64,000 nt of DNA. It comes from G942493375 sp942493375 (GTDB lineage Bacteria > Armatimonadota > UBA5829). The translations under genes and the position numbers were made by a program. Where the stretch lies: NCBI GenBank assembly GCA_942493375.1, contig OW818698.1, forward strand, positions 7,564,001-7,628,000, given 5' to 3'. Within the stretch, counting starts at the first letter, position 1, and each line of letters opens with the position of its first letter. The notes beneath the pieces were generated by a model. It saw only the letters and a list, made by a program, of their open reading frames with translations, was not told where the DNA came from and searched no databases. Of the stretch, positions 17,512 to 27,013 are shown one piece after another.

Positions 17512-17709
17512 TTACTTCTTTTCGTTGGGTGATTCCGGTTTTTCTTCAGTCACTTTTTCTTTATCAGAGTCTATACCCTTACGAAATGCAGTTATGCTTT
17601 CCGCCAGACCTTTTGCAATTTCCGGAAGCTTGCGTGCTCCAAACAATAGGATTAATATCAGAGCGACTATGAGTAATTCAGTCGTCCCGACGAATGCTAT
17701 TGGTAGCAT
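17512..17709 (-). CDS. tatA: Twin-arginine translocase subunit TatA
   Basis: 65 residues from the ATG at 17709, which is preceded by GAGAGG at seven bases; the ATG two codons upstream touches that site and is less likely. One N-terminal membrane helix (ELLIVALILILLFGARKLPE) is followed by an amphipathic helix and a charged Lys/Glu-rich tail, the standard TatA layout with the FG-x-K-LPE hinge. It forms the pore of the Tat export system for folded proteins. Its start overlaps the 3' end of the neighbouring tatA/B gene by about 30 bp in another frame. No tatC is present in the window. Confidence 0.9.
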   Translation of the reverse strand: MLPIAFVGTTELLIVALILILLFGARKLPEIAKGLAESITAFRKGIDSDKEKVTEEKPESPNEKK

Positions 17710-17932
17710 ATTCATCCCTCTCTTTCGTATCTTCAGCAGGATCAGGATTGGCTACATGGTCGATCATTTTGCGAAACTCTCTGGAAGCTTCTCCCAGTTT
17801 TTTAGCGATTTCAGGCAACCGCGCGGGTCCAAAAACCAGTAACGCGATTACTAAAACAAGGATTATTTCACTGCTGCCAATACCAAACAATTGAAAACCT
17901 CGATTAATAACATCGATAACAAAAACAGGCAA
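17678..17932 (-). CDS. TatA/TatB-family twin-arginine translocase subunit
   Basis: 84 residues. N-terminal membrane helix SSEIILVLVIALLVFGPARLPEIAKKLGEASREF carries the GP-x-(K/R)-LPE hinge; the FGP form and longer tail are common to TatA and TatB, so the subtype is not decided. It is immediately downstream (one base after the stop codon) of the PfkB kinase gene and overlaps the next tatA, so the three are cotranscribed. Paired tatA-like genes of this sort usually reflect a TatA and a TatB. Confidence 0.85.
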   Translation of the reverse strand: MPVFVIDVINRGFQLFGIGSSEIILVLVIALLVFGPARLPEIAKKLGEASREFRKMIDHVANPDPAEDTKERDEYATNSIRRDD

Positions 17933-17933
17933 C

Positions 17934-18869
17934 TCAACTCATTTCAGATATAACGACCGAATCAACCAGTTCCATTATACTACTATGCGAACAAAAACCT
18001 GCTCCATATGTCGCAGCATTCGCAGATCCTGCAGCAGTCGCCAGTTTTACAGCATCTTTCAAGGATTCGCCAGTATTAAGCGAATACAATAGACCCGCTG
18101 CAAATGAGTCACCCGACCCTACAGCACTGGCAAACTTGATAACAGGTGGAATCGCTTTCCAAACTGCATTACCATCTGTTGCTATGCAGCCATCCTTACC
18201 CATTGTGACAACTACTATGCTTATACCGAAGCTATGAACGACTTCCAAAGCACCTGCTACAACTTCATTAAAGTTATTAACTGGTCTTCCGAGTATGTGA
18301 GAGAGCTCGTACTGATTAGGTTTAACAATATCAGGTGAGTGTTTGACTGCCTGCACAAGATGTTCTCCGCTGGCATCAAGTAAACTCATTCGGCCGTTTC
18401 TTCTCACGATATCTATAATATCACCGTAGAAAGAGTAGGGCACACCCGGCGGACAACTTCCACACATGGCAACGGTCTCACATAGACCACACTGGATTTC
18501 AACTGCATCCAGCATCGATCTTAATTCAATAGGGGATATTACCGGTCCTGGCTCATTTATCTCTGTCTGAGTCCCGGTCTGTTTGTCCATTACTTTTATA
18601 CAATACCTGGATTCTTCTTTGACGTTAACAAACTGGTGTGGAATCCCTTCTTCATCAAGCATTGAGAGGATCGCAGCACCTGATTTTCCACCAATAAAAC
18701 CTCCGGCAATGGCTTCGCCTCCCAGAGTCCTGTAAACCCGAGCAACATTAATGCCTTTGCCTCCCGCGACAGTATTTTGTTCTTGAGGTCTATGGATGCT
18801 GTCTATATGAAAACCGTCGACTGCATACGTCTTGTCTATACTTATATTCGGAGTAATGGCAAATATCAA
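17934..18869 (-). CDS. PfkB-family sugar phosphate kinase (1-phosphofructokinase / tagatose-6-phosphate kinase type)
   Basis: 311 residues. N-terminal signature GGKGINVARVYRTLGG and C-terminal ATP/anion-hole motif SAVGSGDSFAAGLL with the catalytic Asp (GSGD in place of the usual GAGD) are both present. Start and spacing match the FruK/LacC subgroup, which phosphorylates fructose-1-phosphate or tagatose-6-phosphate. No PTS genes lie nearby, so the physiological substrate is open. First gene of a leftward unit with two tat genes. Confidence 0.85.
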   Translation of the reverse strand: MIFAITPNISIDKTYAVDGFHIDSIHRPQEQNTVAGGKGINVARVYRTLGGEAIAGGFIGGKSGAAILSMLDEEGIPHQFVNVKEESRYCIKVMDKQTGTQTEINEPGPVISPIELRSMLDAVEIQCGLCETVAMCGSCPPGVPYSFYGDIIDIVRRNGRMSLLDASGEHLVQAVKHSPDIVKPNQYELSHILGRPVNNFNEVVAGALEVVHSFGISIVVVTMGKDGCIATDGNAVWKAIPPVIKFASAVGSGDSFAAGLLYSLNTGESLKDAVKLATAAGSANAATYGAGFCSHSSIMELVDSVVISEMS

Positions 18870-19152
18870 CGCTTAGTTACCTTTGGTCTATTTGTTAAGC
18901 TAAGCATAGCAAAGAAAACGGCCCGACGGCAAATATGCCATCGAGCCAAGTAGAGGTAATGTAAGGAGAATAAGAAACAATGTAATGCTACAACCGTGTA
19001 AGCTTATTGTCAATACTTTTCAAATGTATTTTTCAAAAATGTTTCTCAATACATTTGTCGCGGATAAGGTCTGTGTGTTTTTGTTCAATATTGAAGGGGT
19101 AGCATATTTACTGGCACATACTTGCACAACCAATCCCAAAGGAGGAATTGCA

Positions 19153-19869
19153 GTGAAATACCTGAATATTTTGTTTATAGGACTGGGTCTTCTGGGCATA
19201 GTCCTAAGTGTAACTCTGTTACCTTGCAATGCAGCCGAAGACGATACAAACGGAGGAAAAGTAAAGAGAATGCCACACGAATTGCCTGCACTACCTTACG
19301 CATACAATGCACTGGAGCCTTATTATGATGAGGCCACTATCAAGCTCCACCACGACATGCACCATGCTGCTTATGTCAAAGGACTAAATGCAGCTGAAGA
19401 GAAATTAGATGCTATGCTGAAAAGCGGCGACTATGCTGGAGCAAAAGTTGTTGCTAAAGAACTAGCGTTTCACGGTTCCGGTCATATACTACACAGTATT
19501 TTGTGGACTAACATGAAACCCAATGGCGGTGGGGAACCTGCTGGTGCTCTTGCTGATGCAATAAAGAAGGATTTTGGCTCCTATGACGCTTTTAAAGCCC
19601 TGTTTATGGCTACAGCTAATGCAGTAGAAGGCTCCGGATGGGCAATACTAGCCTACAACAAATCCAATGACCGGTTGGTAGTATTGCAGGCAGAAAAACA
19701 TGAAAACCTTACCCAATGGGGTGTAGATCCTATTCTCGTCCTGGACGTATGGGAGCACGCATATTACTTGAAATATCAGAATAAACGACCTGATTGGACT
19801 AAAGCCTTCATGGAGAATCTGGTCAATTGGGACGATGTGTTGGACCGTTATACAAAAGCCAAGTCCTGA
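19153..19869 (+). CDS. sod: Exported Fe/Mn superoxide dismutase
   Basis: 238 residues starting at GTG 19153 with AAAGGAGG eight bases upstream; the longer open frame to the left has no start with a ribosome site. Residues 1-28 are a signal peptide (LFIGLGLLGIVLSV). The mature enzyme keeps all metal ligands: H66 in KLHHDMHH, the second His in GSGHILHS, and Asp and His in DVWEHAYY. It converts superoxide to hydrogen peroxide and oxygen, here probably in the periplasm or at the cell surface, which is less common for the Fe/Mn type than for Cu/Zn SOD. Fe versus Mn is not decided. Transcribed alone. Confidence 0.92.
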   Translation: MKYLNILFIGLGLLGIVLSVTLLPCNAAEDDTNGGKVKRMPHELPALPYAYNALEPYYDEATIKLHHDMHHAAYVKGLNAAEEKLDAMLKSGDYAGAKVVAKELAFHGSGHILHSILWTNMKPNGGGEPAGALADAIKKDFGSYDAFKALFMATANAVEGSGWAILAYNKSNDRLVVLQAEKHENLTQWGVDPILVLDVWEHAYYLKYQNKRPDWTKAFMENLVNWDDVLDRYTKAKS

Positions 19870-19979
19870 CTTATCTGTGGATTGCCATACGGTCCCACTA
19901 TAGATGATAATAGTGTCCTGCATATAATTAAAATGCAGGACGCTATTTTTTTGTCCAGAAGTGGACCAGGAGGCCATAT

Positions 19980-21074
19980 TTGTCTACCAGTCATAAACCG
20001 CATAATGCAATACAGGGTGTTGCCCCAGCTGAGGCTATCCGCAGTGATTACGAGTCTTTACACACTAATTGTGTTCTTCGATGTGCCAATGATGTAGAAC
20101 AACTACTGATGATTCAATCTGTCGAAGGCCACTGCCACGCTGGTTATGGAGCATTCCACGGTAAAACATATCCAAACACCAACATGAACGACATTGCCAG
20201 TGCCCTTAGACTTGATCCTGAACTAGTGAAAGAAGATAGACAAGATATCATCGATGAGATTAGCATCCTGGTAGATCGTGTGGCGAGGGGAGAACATGTT
20301 ACTTGGGCATCAAATGGAGAAGGGGAACCCCTTACTCGATGTGGATTCCTCAGACACGTAGAAGTCGATCCAGTAGGACTGATTCAAGGCCTTTATATAG
20401 GCGGACTCCGGGATGAACACGGTATACGCGAACTGGCCAATCAACGTTATGGCTGCAATATGGGATACGGGGAAAGCTATTTCATAAATCGAAGCGTCAT
20501 GACTAACCTGGGTTTAGACGGATACAATCTTGCGACCAGACCACACGCCCAGGATATTGAACGTTATCGACGAGAAGGGCTGTTTGCAGACAAAAATGGA
20601 CCAGATACTGCATATCAGTATATCCGATTAAGAACAGGCATGGGTGCATCAGATGATCTGGCAATTATATTTGCCGGAATGATGTTTGGATATTCGGCTG
20701 CGGTAGGTTGTTATCTTGCAGACGCTGTTGATACTCTTGAGAAATATGCAGGCGTACATACAGATCAAGATTCTGAGATCAGCGCATACATTCAACGCAC
20801 AATTCCAAATCTGGGTGTAACTATTGATGATGCCGCCGACTTAGCTTATCTGTGTGCTATTCCTGATGACATGAAGAACAGGTTGCCGGACAGTTCTATG
20901 CGCCACTTACTGGAAATTGACCGTGAAATCGACCAGTGTGCCCTTGAAAGTCACATAGCATTCACACAGGATGCGCCATACTCTGAAATGGACCTGGGCC
21001 ACGGCGAATGCACCAATATGGAGCTTTACGAGTATGCGAAAAAGCGATTGAAGTCATTCAGTAAAATTCGCTAA
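19980..21074 (+). CDS. Unrecognised cytoplasmic protein
   Basis: 364 residues; start is TTG at 19980, with AGGAGG seven bases upstream. No signal peptide or membrane segment. Landmarks: EGHCHAGYGAFHGKTYP near residue 50, a Gly-rich GLYIGGLRDEHG near residue 136, NMGYGESYFINR, and an alanine/glycine-rich helix IIFAGMMFGYSAAVGCYLADAV near residue 232. The Cys-His-rich first half could bind a metal. Length and composition suggest an enzyme, but I recognise no family. Ends in a family B palindrome. A single gene between the SOD and the convergent GHL barrel. Confidence 0.6.
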   Translation: MSTSHKPHNAIQGVAPAEAIRSDYESLHTNCVLRCANDVEQLLMIQSVEGHCHAGYGAFHGKTYPNTNMNDIASALRLDPELVKEDRQDIIDEISILVDRVARGEHVTWASNGEGEPLTRCGFLRHVEVDPVGLIQGLYIGGLRDEHGIRELANQRYGCNMGYGESYFINRSVMTNLGLDGYNLATRPHAQDIERYRREGLFADKNGPDTAYQYIRLRTGMGASDDLAIIFAGMMFGYSAAVGCYLADAVDTLEKYAGVHTDQDSEISAYIQRTIPNLGVTIDDAADLAYLCAIPDDMKNRLPDSSMRHLLEIDREIDQCALESHIAFTQDAPYSEMDLGHGECTNMELYEYAKKRLKSFSKIR

Positions 21075-21150
21075 CGCGCATTATTCACCAGACTCTGCTT
21101 TCGACCGGCAGTAGGGGCAAAAGCGAGGAAATCACGAATAATGCTTGCTA
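21072..21150. repeat. Family B MITE-like palindrome, copy 1
   Basis: Imperfect inverted repeat of about 79 bp. Ends CTAACGCGCATTATTCACC... and ...CGAATAATGCTTGCTA; centre GCTTTCGACCGGCAGTAGGGGCAAAAGC. It overlaps the stop codon of the preceding gene and is followed six bases later by a family A copy. Confidence 0.85.
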
Positions 21151-21155
21151 ACATT

Positions 21156-21237
21156 TGTCATTCTGAACGCAGTGAAGAATCTGCTTTTATATGCAAAACT
21201 CTACACAGCGAGATTCTTCACTGCGTTCAGAATGACA
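21156..21237. repeat. Family A palindromic repeat, copy 3
   Basis: TGTCATTCTGAACGCAGTG arms mirrored by CACTGCGTTCAGAATGACA; about 26-bp stems around a central 30-bp spacer. Back to back with a family B copy. Confidence 0.85.
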
Positions 21238-21258
21238 TTAGTGCGATTGGTTGAACTG

Positions 21259-22458
21259 TTAACCCTTGAGCCTTCGTATTTGCTGCCAGATGTAATCCGC
21301 GTCCGGATGGTTGCGGATGAAGGCGGCTTCATGTATGAAAGCCCCATCTATACTGGATGCAATGAATCTGTCTATGTAACTATCTATTTCTTCGCGGGTA
21401 ATACTTCCACCACCGCCTCCATCTGAGACCAGAATATCGTTAAGCCAGGCAGTGAGCTGCTTCCCAGAAGCTTTTACACTATCGAATCTTGGCAGCAGAT
21501 AGCTGTCTATGTCCGGCGCTGTACCCCGGTAATTCGCTGGCACGCTGTATTCATCCACAACGCCATCATTACAGAGCCCTTCGAGGTCGATTCTAAACGT
21601 TGCCAGTGCCGGCTCATCAGGTCTTCCTCCGGATTCCATTGGTCCTGTCTGTAATGCTATGTAGAAATCCGGATAGTGTCTGCGGACTTCTCTCAGGAAA
21701 AGCTCAAAGCCTTCACCAAGCAGTTTTTTGAATGCCCATACATCATGCGGTTGAGTGCCAACCCATTCATATTCATACACAAATGGCATGCCCGGACCAC
21801 GATCTACTGTTGATATTTCTTCAGTGTGATCGAACTCTGAAAGGTCAACACCGTATCTTCGTTTGAACTCATCAACAACTGGCTTGTTATAACCGAATAC
21901 ATCAAGATTCTTTCCAAGACTGTAAACGCAGAAGTAGGGGATGTGAGTGCGGGCGATATCGAAGAAAGCTCCGGTTGCACCGTGATCCACCAGGTCATCC
22001 ACACGCTGCAGCATATGTTCACGCACTTCCGGATAGCTGTAGCAAGGCCAACCGACCATTCTGTATGCACCGCACCGTGTCTGCCACCAAAACTCGGGAT
22101 TGTCGCGGAAGAACTTGTCACCGTCAAATGGCGCATATGCCTCTTCCAGCATCCTGAAGTAGGGGAGTATCTGGATGCCGGTTTCTTTGCTTCGTTCCAG
22201 GGCACGCGCAAACGGATCCCATTCCTTGAGGAGAGCGGCCATATTTTTAGGAGACTCCCAACGCATCGGATTATTAAATAGTGGCAGCCTATCACTATGA
22301 TAAAGCGACGATCCACACCAGAATGTATCCCATATAGCAGCATCAAAACCAGCGATTTGCATCTGCACGAAAAGCTCATCCAACTGTTCAGGTTTTGTGC
22401 GGCCAAAATATGCCTCGTCGCTGAAATCTACATCCATAGTGAGTCTTTTGGGGTTCAT
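21259..22458 (-). CDS. Glycosidase-like (GHL) TIM-barrel protein, cytoplasmic
   Basis: 399 residues, no signal peptide. The fold reads as a (beta/alpha)8 barrel of the hypothetical glycosidase (GHL) type: AGFDAAIWDTFWCG, GIQILPYFRMLEEAYAPF, GATGAFFDIARTHIP and FIHEAAFIRN at strand ends, with several conserved acidic residues (Asp in FFDIA, Glu in LRMLEE). The start ATG has AGGAT... nearby rather than a strong ribosome site. It lies 66 bp downstream of another GHL-like gene, so the two form a leftward unit. Probably acts on an oligosaccharide taken into the cytoplasm; the substrate is not deducible. Confidence 0.6.
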   Translation of the reverse strand: MNPKRLTMDVDFSDEAYFGRTKPEQLDELFVQMQIAGFDAAIWDTFWCGSSLYHSDRLPLFNNPMRWESPKNMAALLKEWDPFARALERSKETGIQILPYFRMLEEAYAPFDGDKFFRDNPEFWWQTRCGAYRMVGWPCYSYPEVREHMLQRVDDLVDHGATGAFFDIARTHIPYFCVYSLGKNLDVFGYNKPVVDEFKRRYGVDLSEFDHTEEISTVDRGPGMPFVYEYEWVGTQPHDVWAFKKLLGEGFELFLREVRRHYPDFYIALQTGPMESGGRPDEPALATFRIDLEGLCNDGVVDEYSVPANYRGTAPDIDSYLLPRFDSVKASGKQLTAWLNDILVSDGGGGGSITREEIDSYIDRFIASSIDGAFIHEAAFIRNHPDADYIWQQIRRLKG

Positions 22459-22524
22459 AATTATCCTCCAAGTAGTCGGTAGTCACAATATTATAGCGTC
22501 ATACATTTTCCTGATTAATTGTTC

Positions 22525-24057
22525 TTAAACGACTCCAATTCCTGGTGCGAATGAATCTGGATAGGTAATGTTCAGTATTAGCTTTCGAACTTCAATAGGA
22601 CCAGTGAATCCTTCATACACCCTATTTCGCACAATTCGAATTATGTTATTTCCCTTGTGCAGCGCATGACAGGGAACAGCATATTGAATGGTATCATTCC
22701 AGCATCCACAATCATAGTGATTATATCGATAACCATTCCAGTCAACAGATGTCTCATTTATAGTTATCGTTATATCATCTAGTCTGTTCAGTCCCATAAA
22801 ATCCATTGTGAGCAATCCTGCTGGTTTGATTCCTTTATTGACTGCTTCATCAATGTCATCGGATATTTCCATATTGTAGTGAGCCGAATCCGCACTATTA
22901 TCGAGTTTGAATCTGCTATTCCACGAACTAGCACAATATATTTGAGCGTCTGATGCCCACATTGCCCCTACATACTGCTTGTTTTTGAGCTTTATCGATA
23001 TAGGATCAGCCAGTTCGGTGAAAGCTGCCAGTGGAAACGGACCATCTGCGCATGAGAAATTGAAAAGACTTATTCCATCAGCATCATTCATGTAGTGAAC
23101 AGACGCAACTGCCCTCATATATTCCATTGATGGCGGTCCGTAACCATCTTCGACTCCATTTCCTGCATGTGTCCCGCTACCGCCTCCTCCGGAATTCGCA
23201 AGCCAATGTAGTTGCCCTTCAATGCCGGGAAATACTCTGCATCCGGCAGGATGTGCATGCTCAACCCACCATTTACACGATGCATCAGGTGTATGATCAC
23301 CTACACCACCCAGTGTAATCTGGTCGAAGTAACCGCTTGCCAGCCATTTTTCGACATCCAATCCGGATGCTATGCAAGACTCTGGTTCATATTCAAATCG
23401 GGCGCTCAATGCTTTCCCATACTTGCTGGTCAGGTTTCGAAGCTGATCGACTAGTTCCGTCATTTTCGGCATTCCAGATTCGATCTCATCAGATTTGAAA
23501 AACGGCTTGAAACGGGTGAAATCCAGGTCAATACCATCCACTTCATATTTTTCGAGAATTTCGGATATCTGCTTGATTCGATATTCGTGAACATCCTGGT
23601 GGGCATAATCTAGTTGGCCGTTTTCGAGAAGAGCATCCGGATGTGCATCGAACCAGGGGGAATAGAGTTCCGGAAAATAGAGAGAACCATCAGGCTTGAT
23701 GTATGTATGGTGGGCGTCGTTCATTCTCAGAGAGAACTGGCAGGCAATATTTCTCTCGTGGCAGGCATTAGTGATTATTTCAAGGGGATCTGTGCCAATA
23801 CTATCCAGATAACGGAGTGTCTCGCGCATACGCCAGACATGCATTGTAGCTACATTGTCAAGAGTCTCGCCAACTCTGGGAAGAAATGCAGAGTTGTAAT
23901 TGACAGCATGCCCACCAAGTGAGCAAAACTGGTATACACTAACATTGGTATTAGTTATGGGCTGAAGGGTGACAGCTAGTATGTCGTCAACAGACATAGG
24001 AGCTGGATAGCGCATATAACTGGACCATCCGTCATCGTTATAGATAATAGTCTTCAT
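22525..24057 (-). CDS. GHL10/GH-like family protein with C-terminal beta domain
   Basis: 510 residues from the ATG at 24057 (AGGAGG ten bases upstream); an upstream in-frame start would lie beyond the ribosome site. Residues about 1-330 are a glycosidase-like TIM barrel with VDGIDLDFTRFKP (Asp-x-Asp at a strand end), ACQFSLRMNDAHHTY and QITLGGVGDHTPD. A loop carries GNSGGGGSGTH. The C-terminal ~130 residues form a beta-sandwich (SWNSRFKLDNSAD onward). No signal peptide. Operon partner of the barrel protein at 21259; downstream of the DUF4838 gene in transcription order. Confidence 0.6.
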   Translation of the reverse strand: MKTIIYNDDGWSSYMRYPAPMSVDDILAVTLQPITNTNVSVYQFCSLGGHAVNYNSAFLPRVGETLDNVATMHVWRMRETLRYLDSIGTDPLEIITNACHERNIACQFSLRMNDAHHTYIKPDGSLYFPELYSPWFDAHPDALLENGQLDYAHQDVHEYRIKQISEILEKYEVDGIDLDFTRFKPFFKSDEIESGMPKMTELVDQLRNLTSKYGKALSARFEYEPESCIASGLDVEKWLASGYFDQITLGGVGDHTPDASCKWWVEHAHPAGCRVFPGIEGQLHWLANSGGGGSGTHAGNGVEDGYGPPSMEYMRAVASVHYMNDADGISLFNFSCADGPFPLAAFTELADPISIKLKNKQYVGAMWASDAQIYCASSWNSRFKLDNSADSAHYNMEISDDIDEAVNKGIKPAGLLTMDFMGLNRLDDITITINETSVDWNGYRYNHYDCGCWNDTIQYAVPCHALHKGNNIIRIVRNRVYEGFTGPIEVRKLILNITYPDSFAPGIGVV

Positions 24058-24174
24058 AATACGCAATCCTCCTAATAATCCTGATATTCTAGAATTCAAA
24101 AATATTGCCCAGATTTCGATACTGTTACTCAGTCCCGAAATCTGGGCAATACATATTATTTTGTCTATATATTC

Positions 24175-26097
24175 TTAGATAGCCGGCACGTTGCCGAACT
24201 GGCCATCCAGGATGCCTGCAAACAGACAAGCATCAAAGACTGGATGAATTTCTTCTTCCTTCTGGAATGCCATAAGCCTGGTCTCAAGCCAGAGTTCCTT
24301 GGCCTTTTCCATATCGCCTTCAGCTTTAGCCTGCAGTGCTTTAGCCAAGGATGCGGTCAATTCCGCATGATGTTTGAGATAGAACCAGGATCTTGCCTGG
24401 CAGGCATTTTCCAGTGTCAGATTCTTTTCAATAACCGGTGCGAATGAATCTACATGTGCCTGGACAGATGCGAAACGTTTTGCTGCTTCGGCTTCGGTCC
24501 CTGGTTTCTCGCCCCGCATATAGACAGGATCGAAGATATTGGACATTTTCTGCAGATATTCTTCACAGGCTGCGCCATCGGCTCCGAAAGCTGCGTTGAA
24601 GTAGTCAGCAGAGAGATCTTCGAAGTCCGTAGTGTCATCCCACAGAGTCTTGCCCATAGCTGTCATAGCGAGGGCAGTCGGCAGGAATATACGCTGTATC
24701 TGGCAGCTCACATATCCATTGATGCCGATCTTCTTGAGTCCAACCATATCCTCAGCGATGAGCCTTGAGATATCGATGTGTCCCGGGTCATTTAAATGGT
24801 CCCACATCAGGTGGTAGTCAAAGTCAAAGCTGTCTCCAGGGAACATTTTCTGCCAACCCTTGAGCAGAGCAATGTTGATGTCAACATTTCTAGGCATCTC
24901 CAGCTTATTGAGATCAAATGCTGGGATTTCCGGCAGAGATCCCTCATCTTTGAATGCCTGGCTGTAGGTCCTGGTGATAGGAGCAAACATAAGGACAAAC
25001 CTGTCGCGGTTCTTGATCGCTTCCTGAACTGGTGGCCAGAGCAGGTCAACATAAATCAGGAATACTATTCTTGTCTTGATTCCGCGCTCGGTCAGAAGTT
25101 TGTCCAGTTCATTGAGCATCCGGACATACCAATCGGATGGTCTCAGTTTCTTGCAGCACTCACACTCACAGTTGTTATTAGAACCGTCTGCCAGCCAGAA
25201 GTGCAGATAGTCAATCTCAGGATGGTCGGTGGAGTAGTTCGCTATCTCATTATTGATAATGTTGCGGACTTCAGGATTTGAGTAGCAGAGGTTAGTATTT
25301 ATGGCCACTCCGCCGAAGAGTTTTCTCTCACCATTGAGCATGGCAAAATACTGGGAGATCTCAGGAGCAATCTCATTCTCCTGCTGTTCCCATCCAAGTC
25401 CACTTAACCCGAAAGGTTCGCATGTCCATCCATGTCCAACCTTGTGAAACAGCATATCGCGTTTTTTGAGCTCAGCAGCTATGTCCTGGGTATACTTTCG
25501 AGCATCTTCAACTGAGAGTTTATCGCCAGTCTTTACTGGGTTACCCATATGCTGGTACCAGCGGTCAAAGAACGTATGGGCTTCTCTGAACTGGATGAAA
25601 TATCCACTGAACCCTACTTTAGGGATCCAGTCTACCATATCCCGCACATGCTCATAACTCACAGCGCCTTCAATGCACACAGCACGGTGTCGGTAAGATG
25701 CAACCTCATCCACCTGGACATCAGGTAGACAGCACACCTTGGGGAAATACTCTCCGTCCTTGCCCGGTCGGACCCAGCGGCAGCCGATCTCAGTCAAGTA
25801 GCGATAGACTCCCAGCAGAGCACTTCTGGGATTGATCCCGGCGATGACACCCATTGTTCCAGTGACATTAATGTGCACGGCATCATCCAGTTCAGGGTTG
25901 GAGACTTCCGGAGCTTTGACGTCAGGTAAATCAGAGATCAAACATACTCGGATGCCTTCCCCGCACTCACCAACTCCAATTTTACCGCCAGTTACTTCCT
26001 CCAGGCACCTTGCAAGCTCTGATGCTGCAAAATCCAGTGTAGTATTAGTTTTATCGGTTGTGATAGTGATTTTAGAACCACAATTACAGCAGCCCAT
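24175..26097 (-). CDS. DUF4838 protein, cytoplasmic
   Basis: 640 residues from the ATG at 26097 with GAGG eight bases upstream (MGCCNCGSKITI); a longer start has no ribosome site. No signal peptide. N-terminal alpha/beta GH67-like domain with LDFAASELARCLEEVTGGK, then the DUF4838 core with NNNCECECCKKLRPSDW (cysteine cluster, about residue 325) and YHLMWDHLNDPGH. The C-terminal region is helical (LAKALQAKAEGDMEKAKELW). The cysteine cluster corresponds to CAGACECDNC in the secreted paralogue, so it is a family hallmark and may bind a metal. Likely glycan processing with the two neighbouring GHL genes. Confidence 0.72.
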   Translation of the reverse strand: MGCCNCGSKITITTDKTNTTLDFAASELARCLEEVTGGKIGVGECGEGIRVCLISDLPDVKAPEVSNPELDDAVHINVTGTMGVIAGINPRSALLGVYRYLTEIGCRWVRPGKDGEYFPKVCCLPDVQVDEVASYRHRAVCIEGAVSYEHVRDMVDWIPKVGFSGYFIQFREAHTFFDRWYQHMGNPVKTGDKLSVEDARKYTQDIAAELKKRDMLFHKVGHGWTCEPFGLSGLGWEQQENEIAPEISQYFAMLNGERKLFGGVAINTNLCYSNPEVRNIINNEIANYSTDHPEIDYLHFWLADGSNNNCECECCKKLRPSDWYVRMLNELDKLLTERGIKTRIVFLIYVDLLWPPVQEAIKNRDRFVLMFAPITRTYSQAFKDEGSLPEIPAFDLNKLEMPRNVDINIALLKGWQKMFPGDSFDFDYHLMWDHLNDPGHIDISRLIAEDMVGLKKIGINGYVSCQIQRIFLPTALAMTAMGKTLWDDTTDFEDLSADYFNAAFGADGAACEEYLQKMSNIFDPVYMRGEKPGTEAEAAKRFASVQAHVDSFAPVIEKNLTLENACQARSWFYLKHHAELTASLAKALQAKAEGDMEKAKELWLETRLMAFQKEEEIHPVFDACLFAGILDGQFGNVPAI

Positions 26098-26238
26098 TAT
26101 TATTACCTCGCTGTTTATACTGAATGTTGATTGCATGTCCACTTGAATGCATTAATTAATCAATGGACAATGATGGATTTCGCCATTTGCATTGGGAGAA
26201 CCTTCTGCAGATTCGATATTTGCTGAGGATTGCGCATA

Positions 26239-27003
26239 TTATACGTTGGATTGCGTTTCGATGACTTGTGCCCATAATCTCGGCAATGCAGTTCCTGAAG
26301 CTTCACGGACAACAAAGGAAGCATAATCTGTCAGCGCAGTGTCATTGGGATTGATTTCTACTACAGTCTTTCTACGCCTGGCGGTTGACTGAACGAGACC
26401 ATAACCTCTACTGACTTCCCCGCTTGTACCTACCACAATGACCATATCGCAGGTGTTGGCGTAATCGTAAGCTTTGTTGATGTCGTCTTCATTCACGTAT
26501 TCACCAAACCAGACGATATCAGGTCGACAGAGTCCGTTACAAGCACTGCAACGCGGGAGAGTCTCAGTCGTAAAGGTATTGGGTAGATCAAGGCTTTTTG
26601 AGCGGTATTTGGTTGAGCAGTCGACACACCTGACACCAAATGCATCACCGTGGATTTTGACCATTTTTGTGCTTCCTGAACGCTCGTGTAGATCATCAAC
26701 ATTCTGGGTGACCAATAAAAACTCAGGATAGTAGCCTTCCATTGCTGCAATGGTAAAGTGGCCAAGATTTGGAAGGGTTTCAGTAATCTGTATCTGCCTC
26801 ATTCGATAGTTGTTCCAGACAAGAACGGGCTCTGAGACAAATCCTTCAAGCGTGGCAAAGGTCATCGGGTCATATTTTGTCCAAATGCCGTCAAGATCTC
26901 GAAATGTGGGTAGTCCCGATTCCTTACTGATACCGGCACCGGTGAAGACTAACACTTTCCTGGCACTGCGCATCGATTTGATCAAATTACTATCAAAACC
27001 CAT
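26239..27003 (-). CDS. Sir2 family NAD-dependent protein deacylase (sirtuin)
   Basis: 254 residues. NAD-binding GAGISKESGLPTFRDLDGIW near residue 21, catalytic TQNVDDLHERSG with the general base in the following KIHGD, and zinc-binding cysteines CVDC...CSACNGLC are all present, so the enzyme should be active. It removes acyl groups from lysines using NAD, releasing O-acyl-ADP-ribose. AAGGTG precedes the ATG at six bases. Ten bases separate it from the HExxH gene upstream, and an ADP-ribosylglycohydrolase lies two genes further up, which suggests linked NAD/ADP-ribose chemistry. Confidence 0.92.
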   Translation of the reverse strand: MGFDSNLIKSMRSARKVLVFTGAGISKESGLPTFRDLDGIWTKYDPMTFATLEGFVSEPVLVWNNYRMRQIQITETLPNLGHFTIAAMEGYYPEFLLVTQNVDDLHERSGSTKMVKIHGDAFGVRCVDCSTKYRSKSLDLPNTFTTETLPRCSACNGLCRPDIVWFGEYVNEDDINKAYDYANTCDMVIVVGTSGEVSRGYGLVQSTARRRKTVVEINPNDTALTDYASFVVREASGTALPRLWAQVIETQSNV

Positions 27004-27013
27004 GGTTCACCTT

